A stretch of 64,000 nt of DNA from an uncultured Ectothiorhodospiraceae bacterium (GCA_945787715.1 CALZJE010000005.1:1-64000), one strand, 5' to 3'. Shown: positions 45,441 to 54,398, counted from the stretch's first letter. Numbers and translations: made by a program. The notes: generated by a model from the sequence alone, not told the origin.

Positions 45441-47026
45441 TGGTTTTCGTCCTGGAATCGATTTTTGTGTGGCTGCGCCAATTGTTTGCGGTCTATTTTT
45501 CCGTTGGGATTTTTAGGCATTAGCGCAATTATTTCAATATGCGCAGGCATCATGAAATTTGGTAATTGTCTTTTACATACAGTTAGAATTTGTTCAGCAG
45601 CCTCTTCTTGAGCAGTCTCTTCTTGAACTGTCGCAATAACAACTATCGCTTGTCCTAGCGTGGGGTGAGGTATTCCGAGTGCAGCAACTTCTGATACCAA
45701 TCCTGTTGCATAAACTACTTCTTCTATTTCGGTAGGGCTTACTCTGTATCCGGAGGTTTTAATCATGTCATCTTTTCTGGCAATGAAATAAAGATAACCT
45801 TCTTCATCCATTTTAACGGTGTCACCAGACCATACTGCGATTTCAGTTAAAGTAAGTCCGTTTTCTTTTGCTGGAACTGGTTTAAAGTGTTCTGCTGTTT
45901 TTTGAGAGGCATTCCAGTAGCCAAGAGAAACCAGGGAGCCACGATGTACCAACTCACCGGGTTCTCCTACCGCACAAGGGCTGCCATCGGCGCGCACTAC
46001 CATTACTTCAGCATTTGGGATGGCTTTACCCATTGATGTAGGTCGTTTGTCAATTTCACTTGGCGGTAAATAGGTTGATCGAAATGCTTCAGTTAAACCG
46101 TACATCAAAAAGGTTTCAGTATTTGGTAGCGACTTGCGTAGGGAAGTAAGCGTCGCTTGAGGCATCGCTCCGCCTGAGTTAGTGATATAGCGAAGGGTTT
46201 TTGATGTGTTTCCCCAATCTAGATTTGCTAATTGATTCCACAATGGCGGCACGCCGGCTAAACCAGTAATTGCATATTTTTCGATAGTTTTAATTACGTC
46301 TCGCGGTAGTAAATAATCTAACATGGTAACGCTCGCGCCAACATGAAATGCAGTTGTTAGTTGGCTTAAGCCATAATCAAAACTGAATGGAAGAACTGCA
46401 AGTAAATTATCTACTGATGAATTATTTAAATATTCAGCGACACTTTTCGCTCCGGCTATTATGTTTTTATGGGAGAGAACAACACCTTTTGGTTTTCCGG
46501 TGCTGCCAGATGTATACAAGATTGCTGCAATGTCTGAATCAATGCGCAGGTGAGGATTATAAATTTCGGTTCTTGAAGCTGTAGCAAAGTGTTGTGTTTT
46601 AAAGCGCTGTTTTACATCAAAATCAAGTTTGTTGTTAACATCAATAACTGTCATCAGGTCGTGACAATTATTTAGAAATTCTTGTAGTTGGGCTAGCCGA
46701 TCATGTGACGAAATTAATATTCGAACATTACAGTCTTTAAGTATGTACGTTACTTGCTCGGGTTTTAATAAAGGGTTGATGGGCACAAACACAGCGCCAG
46801 AGTACGAGACCGCAAAGAAAGAAATAACCGTTTCAAATTGTTTTGGAAGGTATATGGCTATTCTTTCTCCTGATGATATTCCCAGTTCTAGAAGCGCCTG
46901 CCCAAAGGATAGTATTTCTTTATTTAGGGTTTGGTAGTCAAGGGATTCTCTTTTATAGTTTAGCGCCGTCTGGCTAGGTGATCTGGCTGCTGAAAGTTCG
47001 ATAAATTCGTGAAGTTGTTTGGGCAT
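45437..47026 (-). CDS. Acyl-CoA ligase (AMP-forming), exosortase A-associated
   Basis: This 529-residue ANL-superfamily enzyme has the P-loop ILYTSGSTGKPKGVVLSH (about 170-187), YGLTEAFRSTYLP as the Y-G-x-T-E region, SGDTVKMDEEGYLYFIARKDD and the lid hinge with GYRVSPTEIEEVVY. The catalytic lysine is probably in PNGKIDRKQL near the C-terminus. The length and order fit the exosortase A-associated acyl-CoA ligase family, which is thought to load an acid onto the dedicated acyl carrier protein. It is the first gene of a two-gene leftward operon with the decarboxylase. Confidence 0.9.
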   Translation of the reverse strand: MPKQLHEFIELSAARSPSQTALNYKRESLDYQTLNKEILSFGQALLELGISSGERIAIYLPKQFETVISFFAVSYSGAVFVPINPLLKPEQVTYILKDCNVRILISSHDRLAQLQEFLNNCHDLMTVIDVNNKLDFDVKQRFKTQHFATASRTEIYNPHLRIDSDIAAILYTSGSTGKPKGVVLSHKNIIAGAKSVAEYLNNSSVDNLLAVLPFSFDYGLSQLTTAFHVGASVTMLDYLLPRDVIKTIEKYAITGLAGVPPLWNQLANLDWGNTSKTLRYITNSGGAMPQATLTSLRKSLPNTETFLMYGLTEAFRSTYLPPSEIDKRPTSMGKAIPNAEVMVVRADGSPCAVGEPGELVHRGSLVSLGYWNASQKTAEHFKPVPAKENGLTLTEIAVWSGDTVKMDEEGYLYFIARKDDMIKTSGYRVSPTEIEEVVYATGLVSEVAALGIPHPTLGQAIVVIATVQEETAQEEAAEQILTVCKRQLPNFMMPAHIEIIALMPKNPNGKIDRKQLAQPHKNRFQDENQ

Positions 47027-47493
47027 AAGGTCTTGTTTTTATTTCTTTATCATCCACGTGATTTTTGCCAGCTTTGAGAGAAAGGGGCTTCTCCAAAAAG
47101 CAAGGGCATTGCCAGAAAATCCAATTATGCGGTATATTTTAGGAGGAAATGTCTAGAAATTCTATGTTTACATTGAAAAATTGTAATGTTGAAAGTTTCT
47201 AATTATCTAATAACGTATTTCGGCGTAGGAAGAGAAAGCGGGAAATATTTCATATAAGTTTTATAATTCTTCGGGATCATTTTGAGTGTTTATAAATACA
47301 TGTTGTATAATGATCACTATATTTTAAAATATCTTGTCGTAAACTTTTACAGTGTGAATATATTTGTGTGATTTGTTTAGGCAGCTGTTTTTAATTGGCA
47401 ATAAAAACAAAGCGTTGCGATTTTCAATGTAAGTGGATCGATATTTGCTTGCTCTATCTGAGTAAGTGGTTTTATATCTTGTGAGCTATAAAG
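47027..47493. other. Divergent intergenic region
   Basis: This AT-rich region lies between the leftward acyl-CoA ligase operon and the rightward secreted-protein/kinase cassette, and should contain both promoters. I see no certain boxes. A 17-codon open frame starting at 47149 has AGGAGG upstream but with only two bases of spacing, so I do not call it a gene. Confidence 0.4.
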
Positions 47494-48195
47494 ATGAAAG
47501 ATAAAAAAATTAAAGATAAACATAATAGAGATTCTTCAGTTGATCTTTCTAAGCGTCGCTTGACTAAAGTTGGACTGCTTACATCGACTGTTGTGGCTTC
47601 AGTTTCTGGAAAGTCGGCATTTGCCGCAGTTGGGGCGACAAATAATTGCACTGTTTCCGGTAACATGTCTGGTAATATTTCACGTGACACATTACTAGAT
47701 CCCTGTGAAATTAAATATAGTGGTCATACACCGGGTTTTTGGAAGAATCGCCCAAGAGAGTGGGTGGGGACTGGGTTGGTGCCTAACTATTGTGACTATA
47801 CAGCTGCAGGGATTCATCCTGCCTGTAACAAGTATGATTTTGATACGACCTTCAATTCTGATCCGCTTTTTTCTGCGGAAGCCACGGTTTTTGGCGACGT
47901 GTTTGGTGGATTGCGTTATGGCTCAAGTACTTGCACTGAAGTCCTATGGTTTTTTGTAAAGAATAAATCTTCTGAGCACGCTCTGGGGGCTCATGTTGTA
48001 GCCGCTTATTTAAATTCCTATTACTATTACGATGTTAACCCTGCAGTTAGCCAGTTTCCTTATTCCCAAGATGATATCAAGGCGCTATATACAGACTATC
48101 TTAATGGTAATCTGTCGGAAATTCTTTTAAAAGATGTGTTGGTTGCTTTGAACGAAATATCTGGAGATACTGATCCAAGTTGGTGGGATGCTTGA
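47494..48195 (+). CDS. Exported Cys-containing protein with a TPGFWKN motif, unknown function
   Basis: The 233-residue protein has a very basic N-terminus and a signal-like segment, SKRRLTKVGLLTSTVVASVS, ending GKSAFA with a plausible cleavage after AFA near residue 46. The arginine pair lacks the full twin-arginine consensus. The mature part holds five cysteines (CTVSG, CEIKY, CDYT, CNKYD, CTEV) and a GHTPGFWKNRPREW motif. No membrane anchor or PEP-CTERM tail is present; the end is DPSWWDA. I do not recognise a function. It is followed 85 bases later by a PqqD-like, kinase and nucleotidyltransferase set, so it may be their substrate or the exported product of the same system. Confidence 0.7.
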   Translation: MKDKKIKDKHNRDSSVDLSKRRLTKVGLLTSTVVASVSGKSAFAAVGATNNCTVSGNMSGNISRDTLLDPCEIKYSGHTPGFWKNRPREWVGTGLVPNYCDYTAAGIHPACNKYDFDTTFNSDPLFSAEATVFGDVFGGLRYGSSTCTEVLWFFVKNKSSEHALGAHVVAAYLNSYYYYDVNPAVSQFPYSQDDIKALYTDYLNGNLSEILLKDVLVALNEISGDTDPSWWDA

Positions 48196-48280
48196 TCCTA
48201 GCTGCTAGTTATTACTCCAAAGTTTTTATATGTCATTCCAAAATATTGTTTACTAATATTATTGCAGTGTAGTTCTTACT

Positions 48281-48565
48281 ATGACTAAGGTATGGAGTGC
48301 TGTATCCCCGGATCTTTTTCAGCTAAAAGAATGGGAAGGTGAAGGGGTTTTGTATCTGGCTGATTCTGGTGATACCCACCTGTTAAATCAAGTAGGCGTC
48401 CAAGTCCTGATGATACTTAAGGATAAACCTTTTGAGTTGAGTGAATTAGTCGAGCAGTTAAATCAGTCAATATATCCGAATAGCGAACGGATCACAGATA
48501 ATATGATATCAGGGGTGCTTACTGAGCTGTATTATTTGGGTGTGTTAACTAAAGTGAAATCGTGA
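48281..48565 (+). CDS. PqqD-like peptide-binding protein (HPr-rel-A system type)
   Basis: This small protein of 94 residues fits the PqqD/RRE fold: the first strands (WSAVSPDLFQLKEWEGEGVLYLADSG), DTHLLNQVGVQVLMIL, then two helices with the FELSELVEQLNQ and ITDNMISGVLTELYYLGVL pattern. The W...E..VLY...SG.THLL pattern is typical of the PqqD branch paired with HprK-related kinases. PqqD-type domains bind leader peptides of ribosomal peptides. Its stop overlaps the start of the kinase gene (GTGA at 48562-48565), implying coupled translation and a shared job. Confidence 0.85.
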   Translation: MTKVWSAVSPDLFQLKEWEGEGVLYLADSGDTHLLNQVGVQVLMILKDKPFELSELVEQLNQSIYPNSERITDNMISGVLTELYYLGVLTKVKS

Positions 48566-49473
48566 ATATAGGCTCGATTCCACAAATAGATTTGCTGAAG
48601 ACTATACAAAATGAAGGTGTAGTATTTCAGGTTGCAGGCTTTACAATTAAGCTTCAATCCCCTTTCCCTGAAGTATCTAAAAACATCCATAAGCTCTATT
48701 CTGATTACCCCCTTGCTGAGCAAGGTTCGTTTATAGACTTTCATATGAAAGTTGCTCCTCCCAAAGGTTTGCGGCGCTGGTATCGCCCACAAGTTGAATT
48801 TCACTTAGATGGTTTTCGACCCTTTAAGCCCCTGCCTCAAGATCAAGCATATGCCATGTTTGAATGGTCACTAAACTGGTGCATTGCTAATCATATGCAT
48901 AACTATTTTATTGTTCATGCGGCTGTTGTGGAAAAAGAAGGGAAGTGCATTATTTTCCCTGCCCCGCCAGGGTCAGGAAAGAGTACTCTTTGTGCAAGTT
49001 TAGTTATGAGTGGATGGCGGTTACTTTCTGATGAATTGGCTTTGGTAGATCGTAACGCTGAGAATGTATTTCCTATTCCCCGACCTATTAACTTAAAAAA
49101 TGCATCAATAGATATTATTCGCGCTCGTTATCCCGGCGCTATTTTTGGTCCTATCATAAAAGATACCGCTAAAGGAACCGTTTCTCATCTTAAGCCTCCG
49201 GCTACAAGTGTACGTTTGGCGTCTCAATTATCGAGGCCGGCATGGGTTATTTTTCCTAAATATCAAGCTGGCTCAATTACAAAGCTTGAAAAAAAGTCTA
49301 AAGCACAGACTTTTATGGGAGTAGCGCAAAATGCATTTAACTATACTGTGCTCGGCAGTGAGGGGTTTGATACGCTTGGACGGTTAATAGATGGCTGCGA
49401 TTGTTATGATTTTTGCTATAGTGACATTGATGAGGCTATAGAGACTTTTCAATCATTACTTGATTCAAAATAA
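48562..49473 (+). CDS. HprK-related kinase
   Basis: This 303-residue protein has the P-loop kinase core of HprK/PEPCK type. It contains a His near the strand before the loop (VHAAVVE, His119), Walker A PAPPGSGKSTLC (Gly137-Thr142) and the following LLSDELALV (Asp157-Glu158), which replaces the DD metal pair of HprK. The N-terminal 110 residues have no HprK N-domain. The HPr-recognition and K/R-type loops of true HprK are not evident. Similar kinases occur in lasso-peptide clusters, where they phosphorylate the peptide. It starts with GTG overlapping the PqqD-like stop, and is followed directly by the nucleotidyltransferase gene (TAA then ATG). Confidence 0.87.
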   Translation: MNIGSIPQIDLLKTIQNEGVVFQVAGFTIKLQSPFPEVSKNIHKLYSDYPLAEQGSFIDFHMKVAPPKGLRRWYRPQVEFHLDGFRPFKPLPQDQAYAMFEWSLNWCIANHMHNYFIVHAAVVEKEGKCIIFPAPPGSGKSTLCASLVMSGWRLLSDELALVDRNAENVFPIPRPINLKNASIDIIRARYPGAIFGPIIKDTAKGTVSHLKPPATSVRLASQLSRPAWVIFPKYQAGSITKLEKKSKAQTFMGVAQNAFNYTVLGSEGFDTLGRLIDGCDCYDFCYSDIDEAIETFQSLLDSK

Positions 49474-50571
49474 ATGGATATTTCAAAAAACAAGCTTGCA
49501 GAGTTATTGCGCTCGCCTGAAAAAATGGATCAATTTAATCTCTCTGATTGGGATGTAATCATACGTCAAGCTCGCGCTTCAAATTTGATGTTTAAGCTCT
49601 ATCACTTGTTTGAACAAAAAAACGATCTAGGAAAAGTGCCTCTTGAAGCAAGACGACATCTTGAGGCTAGTCGTCATCTTGGGGCGAATTTGCATCATTC
49701 GGTTTTTCTCGAAGTTGAGTATATAAACTCAGCGCTCAAGTGCATAGGTTTGCCCGTAGTTTTACTCAAAGGTGCTGCTTATGTCATTAAAGGTGCTGAA
49801 GCTGGAAATGGTAGATTGTTTTCTGATATTGATATTTTAGTGGAGAAAAACCATTTGCCGGAAGCGGAAAAAATATTTAAGCAGCACGGATGGTTTGCAA
49901 GTAATTATGATGAATATAATGATCGCTACTATCGTTCGTGGATGCATGAAATACCGCCACTAACCCACGTTAAAAGGGATTCTGTGCTTGATGTACATCA
50001 TGCGATTATTCCTCCTACAGCAAATCTAAAACCTGATACATCTAAGTTATTTAATTGCATCGAGCAAGTTGATGGTTTGGAAAATGTGTTTACACTTTCC
50101 TCTATTGACATGGTGTTACATAGTGCCGTTCATCTTTTTCAAGATGGAGAGTTAGAGCATGGTTTTAGAGATCTTGTCGATTTAGATGCGTTAGCAAGAG
50201 AATTTTCAGCGCAAGACTCAAGCTTCTGGGAAAAGCTGGTAAGTCGAGCTCAAGAGTTGGGTTTGCAGCGCCCACTTTATTATGCGATAAGATATACGCG
50301 ACGATTTTTAAATACGCCAATTTCTCAATTGGGGTTGCACGGAAGTGAAGAAGGTAAACCATCTTTTCCGAAGTTGATGGATTTTTTATTTGAAAGAGCT
50401 TTAATGCCAGCGCATTCAACATGTGATGATAGCTTTACTGCATTGGCGCGCTGGGTGTTGTACATTCGCGCACACTATCTTCGTATGCCTTTATCCTTGC
50501 TGCTCCCACATTTGATTCGAAAAGCATATATGAAACGTGTGGAAAAAAATAAAGCAGCCACTGCTCAGTAA
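49474..50571 (+). CDS. Nucleotidyltransferase-family protein (NTP_transf_5 type)
   Basis: This 365-residue protein has a minimal nucleotidyltransferase fold, VVLLKGAAYVIKG and GRLFSDIDILVEK (Asp118, Asp120), followed by an alpha-helical region with VLDVHHAIIPP and SIDMVLHSAVHLFQDGELEH. This is the NTP_transf_5 type that accompanies HprK-like kinases in lasso-peptide and related clusters. It could add a nucleotide or extend a phosphate on a phosphorylated substrate. It abuts the kinase gene with no gap. The C-terminal 60 residues are basic. Nothing follows for 243 bases until cytochrome c4. Confidence 0.85.
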   Translation: MDISKNKLAELLRSPEKMDQFNLSDWDVIIRQARASNLMFKLYHLFEQKNDLGKVPLEARRHLEASRHLGANLHHSVFLEVEYINSALKCIGLPVVLLKGAAYVIKGAEAGNGRLFSDIDILVEKNHLPEAEKIFKQHGWFASNYDEYNDRYYRSWMHEIPPLTHVKRDSVLDVHHAIIPPTANLKPDTSKLFNCIEQVDGLENVFTLSSIDMVLHSAVHLFQDGELEHGFRDLVDLDALAREFSAQDSSFWEKLVSRAQELGLQRPLYYAIRYTRRFLNTPISQLGLHGSEEGKPSFPKLMDFLFERALMPAHSTCDDSFTALARWVLYIRAHYLRMPLSLLLPHLIRKAYMKRVEKNKAATAQ

Positions 50572-50814
50572 GTTATTTTTTAACTGTAAATTGATCAAAT
50601 TATGACTCTCAGGAGTCGCAGAAAGTTTGATTTTGGTTGGTAGGAACTTATTGAATTGATTGAAAGTCGTTGACCTCAGGGTTTTTGCTTGATATATCTT
50701 TACTTCGCGCAGAACATATTTAAAATAACGTGCTTAAATATTTTTTTCATTTGCAAGTTTGCCGATCAGCTTGCATGGTTATTAAATAGACGGTTAAGGG
50801 ATGGGTTTTAAGAG

Positions 50815-51456
50815 ATGATGAATACATTAAGAGCAGTATCTGTATTTTTTGCATTGATATCTGTTGCAGGAGTAGCTTCTGCGGGAGGAGACGCAAAAGC
50901 TGGTGGACCGAAATCAGAATTGTGTCAAGGTTGTCATGGTGCTGATGGGATGAGTGTTAATCCGGAATGTCCAAGTCTAGCAGGGCAAAAACCAGGCTAT
51001 ATCTACAAGCAGCTTGAAGATTTTATTAATGGTAAGCGCCACAATGATACTATGTCAGCAATGGCTGCTTTGGCTGGCACGCCGCAAGATATGAAAGATA
51101 TCGCTGCGTATTTTGCTTCGCAAAAATCAATGAGTGGTGATAACTACATGTTGGCTCCTAAGCCAGATAACAAGAAAAGTATTTCTAACGGTAAAAAGCT
51201 TTTCATGAATGGAAATCCACGTACTGGCTTGTACGGATGTGTTAACTGCCATGGTAAAAATGGTAAAGGCAAATCCGCAACAAATCAGGTATTCCCTGTT
51301 ATTGGTGGCCAAAGCAAAGGGTACTTGGCTAAGCAATTGAAGGATTTTCGTGCAGCAACAAGAACAAACGATCCTGCAAATATGATGATGGATATTGCTA
51401 AAAAATTGACTGACGCTGAGATTGACGCAATTACTGATTATTTAGCTTCTTTATAA
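50815..51456 (+). CDS. Cytochrome c4 (di-heme)
   Basis: The protein has 213 residues with a signal peptide ending ASAGG. Two CxxCH heme sites are CQGCH (Cys37-His41) and CVNCH (Cys142-His146), with methionine ligands expected in MSAMAA and NPANMMMD. This is the standard length and layout for a periplasmic cytochrome c4, an electron carrier to terminal oxidases. The start is ATG at 50815, with GGGATGGG upstream. It ends before a strong bidirectional terminator shared with argF. Confidence 0.93.
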   Translation: MMNTLRAVSVFFALISVAGVASAGGDAKAGGPKSELCQGCHGADGMSVNPECPSLAGQKPGYIYKQLEDFINGKRHNDTMSAMAALAGTPQDMKDIAAYFASQKSMSGDNYMLAPKPDNKKSISNGKKLFMNGNPRTGLYGCVNCHGKNGKGKSATNQVFPVIGGQSKGYLAKQLKDFRAATRTNDPANMMMDIAKKLTDAEIDAITDYLASL

Positions 51457-51472
51457 GTTTAAATAGTTTGAA

Positions 51473-51508
51473 TAAAAAAAGGCGGACTTTTCTAGTCCGC
51501 CTTTTTTA
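51473..51508. terminator. Bidirectional intrinsic terminator between cytochrome c4 and argF
   Basis: GGCGGACT (51481-51488) and AGTCCGCC (51494-51501) form an 8-bp GC-rich stem with a 5-base loop. It is preceded by seven A and followed by six T, so it works in both directions between these convergent genes. Confidence 0.92.
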
Positions 51509-51533
51509 TTGCTACACATATTATTCTGAAATG

Positions 51534-52442
51534 TTATGGTTTTGCATCTGAAAGAAACTCAATAAGTGCTTTTTGTGAATGTAACCGGTTTTCTGCCTCA
51601 TCGAATACAACACTTTTAGGGCCGTCGATAACTTCCTTGCAGACTTCCTCACCTCTGTGTGCTGGCAAGCAGTGCATGAATAGAGCATCTGTTTTTGCTT
51701 TCGCCATTAATTCACTGTTGACTTGAAAACTGCTAAATACTTGTTCACGGTGATTCTGTTCATTTTCCTGCCCCATGCTTGCCCACACGTCGGTTACAAT
51801 CAGATCGGCGTCTTTTGCCGCATCTGAGGGTTTGTTGGTTAGAGAGACATGGTCGTCGGCATTTTTCACAATATTTTCTTGTGGCTCAAATCCTTTTGGT
51901 GTTGAAACATTTAAATGAAAATCAAATTGTTTTGCAGCGTTAATATAGGAATGGCACATATTGTTGCCGTCACCAATCCAAGTGACAGTTTTGCCTTGTA
52001 TGCTACCTCTATGTTCGACGTAGGTTTGAATGTCCGCAAGTAATTGGCATGGATGGTACATATCAGTTAATCCATTGATAACAGGTACTGAAGAATATTC
52101 TGCGAATTTTTCTAATTTGTTATGCTCAAAAGTGCGAATCATAATAATATCGATCATGCTGGAGAGTACACGAGCTGAATCTTCGATTGGTTCTCCTCTG
52201 CCGAGCTGTGTATCTCTTGGGGAAAGAAATATAGCCTGTCCGCCCAGCTGAATCATTCCCGCTTCAAATGATACGCGTGTACGTGTTGATGATTTCTCAA
52301 ACACCATACCGAGTACTTTGTTTTTAAGCGGCTCATATATAGTGCCTGCTTTGTGCATGGCCTTGAGCTCTATAGCGCGGTTGATGATTTGATTGAGCTC
52401 TTCTTTGCTGAGGTCATTCAGAGTTAGAAAGTGACGCACCAT
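51534..52442 (-). CDS. argF: Ornithine carbamoyltransferase
   Basis: This 302-residue transcarbamylase has the carbamoyl-phosphate loop [10 protein letters not shown] (about 51-60), [28 protein letters not shown] (His for carbamoyl phosphate) and [13 protein letters not shown] (the Cys-Leu-Pro ornithine loop). It forms citrulline from ornithine and carbamoyl phosphate in arginine synthesis. It starts 4 bases after the broken argD stop, so the pair was an operon. The protein looks intact. Confidence 0.95.
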   Translation of the reverse strand: MVRHFLTLNDLSKEELNQIINRAIELKAMHKAGTIYEPLKNKVLGMVFEKSSTRTRVSFEAGMIQLGGQAIFLSPRDTQLGRGEPIEDSARVLSSMIDIIMIRTFEHNKLEKFAEYSSVPVINGLTDMYHPCQLLADIQTYVEHRGSIQGKTVTWIGDGNNMCHSYINAAKQFDFHLNVSTPKGFEPQENIVKNADDHVSLTNKPSDAAKDADLIVTDVWASMGQENEQNHREQVFSSFQVNSELMAKAKTDALFMHCLPAHRGEEVCKEVIDGPKSVVFDEAENRLHSQKALIEFLSDAKP

Positions 52443-52445
52443 ATT

Positions 52446-53550
52446 TTATCTCGATATAAACGCTTTTACGATTTGAGTTAGAGTAGAAACTAGCTCATCT
52501 GCTTGTACTTTTTCCATATTTAATGGTGGAAGTAAGCGAACAACTCTCTCGGCAGTAACATTAATTAATAGGTTGTTTTCAATTGCAAGGCTGACTAGTT
52601 CTGCGCATGGGCGGTCTAATTCAATACCAATCATCATTCCCAGGCCTCGAATATCGATGACCTCAGATGTTTCCGAAAAACTGGCTTTAAACTGTGAGAC
52701 TAAATATTCACCAGTGTTTTTAGCTTGGACGTGTGTGTTTTCTTTTTCATGGGCTGCAAGCGTAGCAGAGGCTACGTGACAGGCTAGCGGATTGCCGCCA
52801 TAGGTTGAGCCGTGATTTCCTGGCTTGAAAACTTCTGCTGCTTTTCCTTTCGCTAGACAAGCACCGATAGGGAAGCCATTGCCCATGGCTTTAGCAATTG
52901 TCATGATATCTGGTGTAATACCGCTGTGCTGATGAGCAAACCATTTGCCTGTTCTGCATATGCCAGTTTGAATCTCATCAAGCATCATTAGCCAGCACTG
53001 CTACAACATTTTTGTTGTTTTTTGCAACTTCTCGAATCGCATCTACATCATTAAATGGAACGCGAGCAAAGCCGCTCACCAGAGGTTCGAAGCCAGCCTG
53101 AATTTTTCTATTACCCGTGGCTGATAGCGTGGCAAGTGTTCGGCCGTGAAAGCTGTTGTCTGCAACAATAATTGTTGGTGTTTGAATGCCTTTGTTATGG
53201 CCAAACATTCGGGCGATTTTGATAGCAGCTTCGTTTGCTTCTGCCCCGGAGTTTGTGAAAAATGCAGAATCCATATCAGTGAGGGAGCATAATTTCCCTG
53301 CTAATGTTTCCTGTGCAGGAATACGATAGACATTTGAGGTGTGGATTAGCGTTGCCGATTGTTCGCATATTGCTTTACTAACAGTAGGGTGTGCATGACC
53401 TAAAGAGCAAACGGCAATTCCGCAGAGTGCGTCTAAGTATTTCTTCCCTTCACTATCCCAGACATAGGAGCCAGCCCCTTTTACGAGCGATATTGGCTGC
53501 CTACCATAAGTATTCATTAAATTATTTGTAGTCATTTTTCTTGGATTCAT
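52446..53550 (-). pseudogene. argD: Acetylornithine aminotransferase argD, broken by internal deletion and frameshift
   Basis: The gene is split into two frames. Residues 1-190 (53550 to 52978) run from the start through SFHGRTLATLSATGNRKIQ to VVAVLANDA and a stop. The second part (52988 to 52446, 180 residues) begins at LDEIQTGICRTGKWFA and continues with the PLP lysine region TIAKAMGNGFPIG. About 30 residues, normally including VEPIQGEGG, are missing exactly at the join, and the frame shifts. The junction has CTGG/TGG micro-homology. The total, 370 plus about 30, matches the usual 400-residue length, so this is a roughly 90-base deletion. The enzyme should be inactive; another aminotransferase could replace it, or the sequence contains an error. 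Confidence 0.85.
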
Positions 53551-53554
53551 GGAA

Positions 53555-53581
53555 TAAAAAAGCGGCTAAAGTAGCCGCTAA
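53555..53581 (-). terminator. Intrinsic terminator after the cold-shock gene
   Basis: On the minus strand AGCGGCTA (53579-53572) pairs with TAGCCGCT (53568-53561) around three bases and is followed by six T. It ends the csp transcript just before the argD start. A second stem, GCTTGG/CCAAGC, at 53594-53613 lies in the same 3' untranslated region. Confidence 0.85.
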
Positions 53582-53629
53582 TTGTAGCCATCCGCTTGGC
53601 AATGTTACCAAGCAGGATGTGAAATATGG

Positions 53630-53839
53630 CTATAAAGGTGTTACGTTTTCAGCAGATGGGCCTTTAGGGCCTTGAGTAACTTCGAATGTTACCTGCTGAC
53701 CATCTTTTAACGTTTTACGTCCATTTGCATTAATTGCACGGAAATGAACAAATACATCATCACCGTTTTCACGCTCAATAAAACCAAATCCTTTATCATC
53801 GTTAAACCATTTAACAACACCAGAAACTAACTCAGACAT
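53630..53839 (-). CDS. Cold-shock-domain protein (CspA family)
   Basis: This 69-residue single cold-shock domain contains RNP1-like DKGFGFI and RNP2-like VFVHFRAI, plus GQQVTFEV. It binds single-stranded RNA and DNA and acts as an RNA chaperone. The length is standard. AGGTTTGT precedes the ATG. Its own terminator follows, so it is monocistronic. Confidence 0.95.
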   Translation of the reverse strand: MSELVSGVVKWFNDDKGFGFIERENGDDVFVHFRAINANGRKTLKDGQQVTFEVTQGPKGPSAENVTPL

Positions 53840-54398
53840 ACAAACCTCGATTTAAAATACACAACTATATTGTGCGACAAAAAATAAAAAACCTACTCAG
53901 TGTGAAATAGGTGCGGACTAGTTCTATCATTCGGATACTCTGCAAGCTTCTACAGCACTCTGCCATTAGTTGCATTTGAAAGTTACATTCGAAAGCAAGT
54001 ATCAGCATAAAAACTCTATATCATATAGAGAATCCGGATGTTTGAGCCTAAAATCTACAATTCTAAAATGTGTCTAGCAATGCAACGCAACGCATGGACA
54101 GGCCTTTAACTTGAATATTGACTCGAATTGGGAAATCCCAATTAGTATCATACGAACCAAGGTGTAATTCTAGACCGGAATAACCGAAGACGCAAATAAC
54201 TTGATAGGAATCGAGGGATTTTTACAGTAAGGAGCTTGTTCAAGAATGTTGTGTTTAACTACAAACTCACAGAATCAACCAAAAAATTTTAATAAATGAT
54301 AAAAGGTTTTGTATTGTTTCGCTTATTTGTTATTGCGACTGACATTCTCGAACAGGCTTTTGTGGATTGGATTTTCATCAATCCCGTCAATAAATATC
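53840..54398. other. Long spacer between sodB and the cold-shock gene
   Basis: There is no gene here that I can support. The part nearest csp (to about 53930) is probably its long 5' leader, usual for cold-shock genes. A perfect palindrome CTCTATATCATATAGAG lies at 54014-54030, followed on the minus strand by TTTTTAT, terminator-like. A 126-base inverted-repeat pair at 54233-54358 is listed separately. Confidence 0.5.
54233..54358. repeat. Inverted-repeat pair, possible small MITE
   Basis: AGCTTGTTCAAGAATGT (54233-54249) and ACATTCTCGAACAGGCT (54342-54358) are inverted copies with 15 of 17 matches, enclosing about 92 AT-rich bases with no gene. It lies just past the sodB stop. It could be a short non-autonomous element or a long terminator stem. 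Confidence 0.5.

Noticed and set aside
47149-47202. 17-codon open frame with AGGAGG upstream, possible precursor peptide for the kinase cassette
   Set aside because: The Shine-Dalgarno is only two bases from the ATG, it lies on the far side of the secreted-protein gene, and nothing in it resembles a leader or core peptide.
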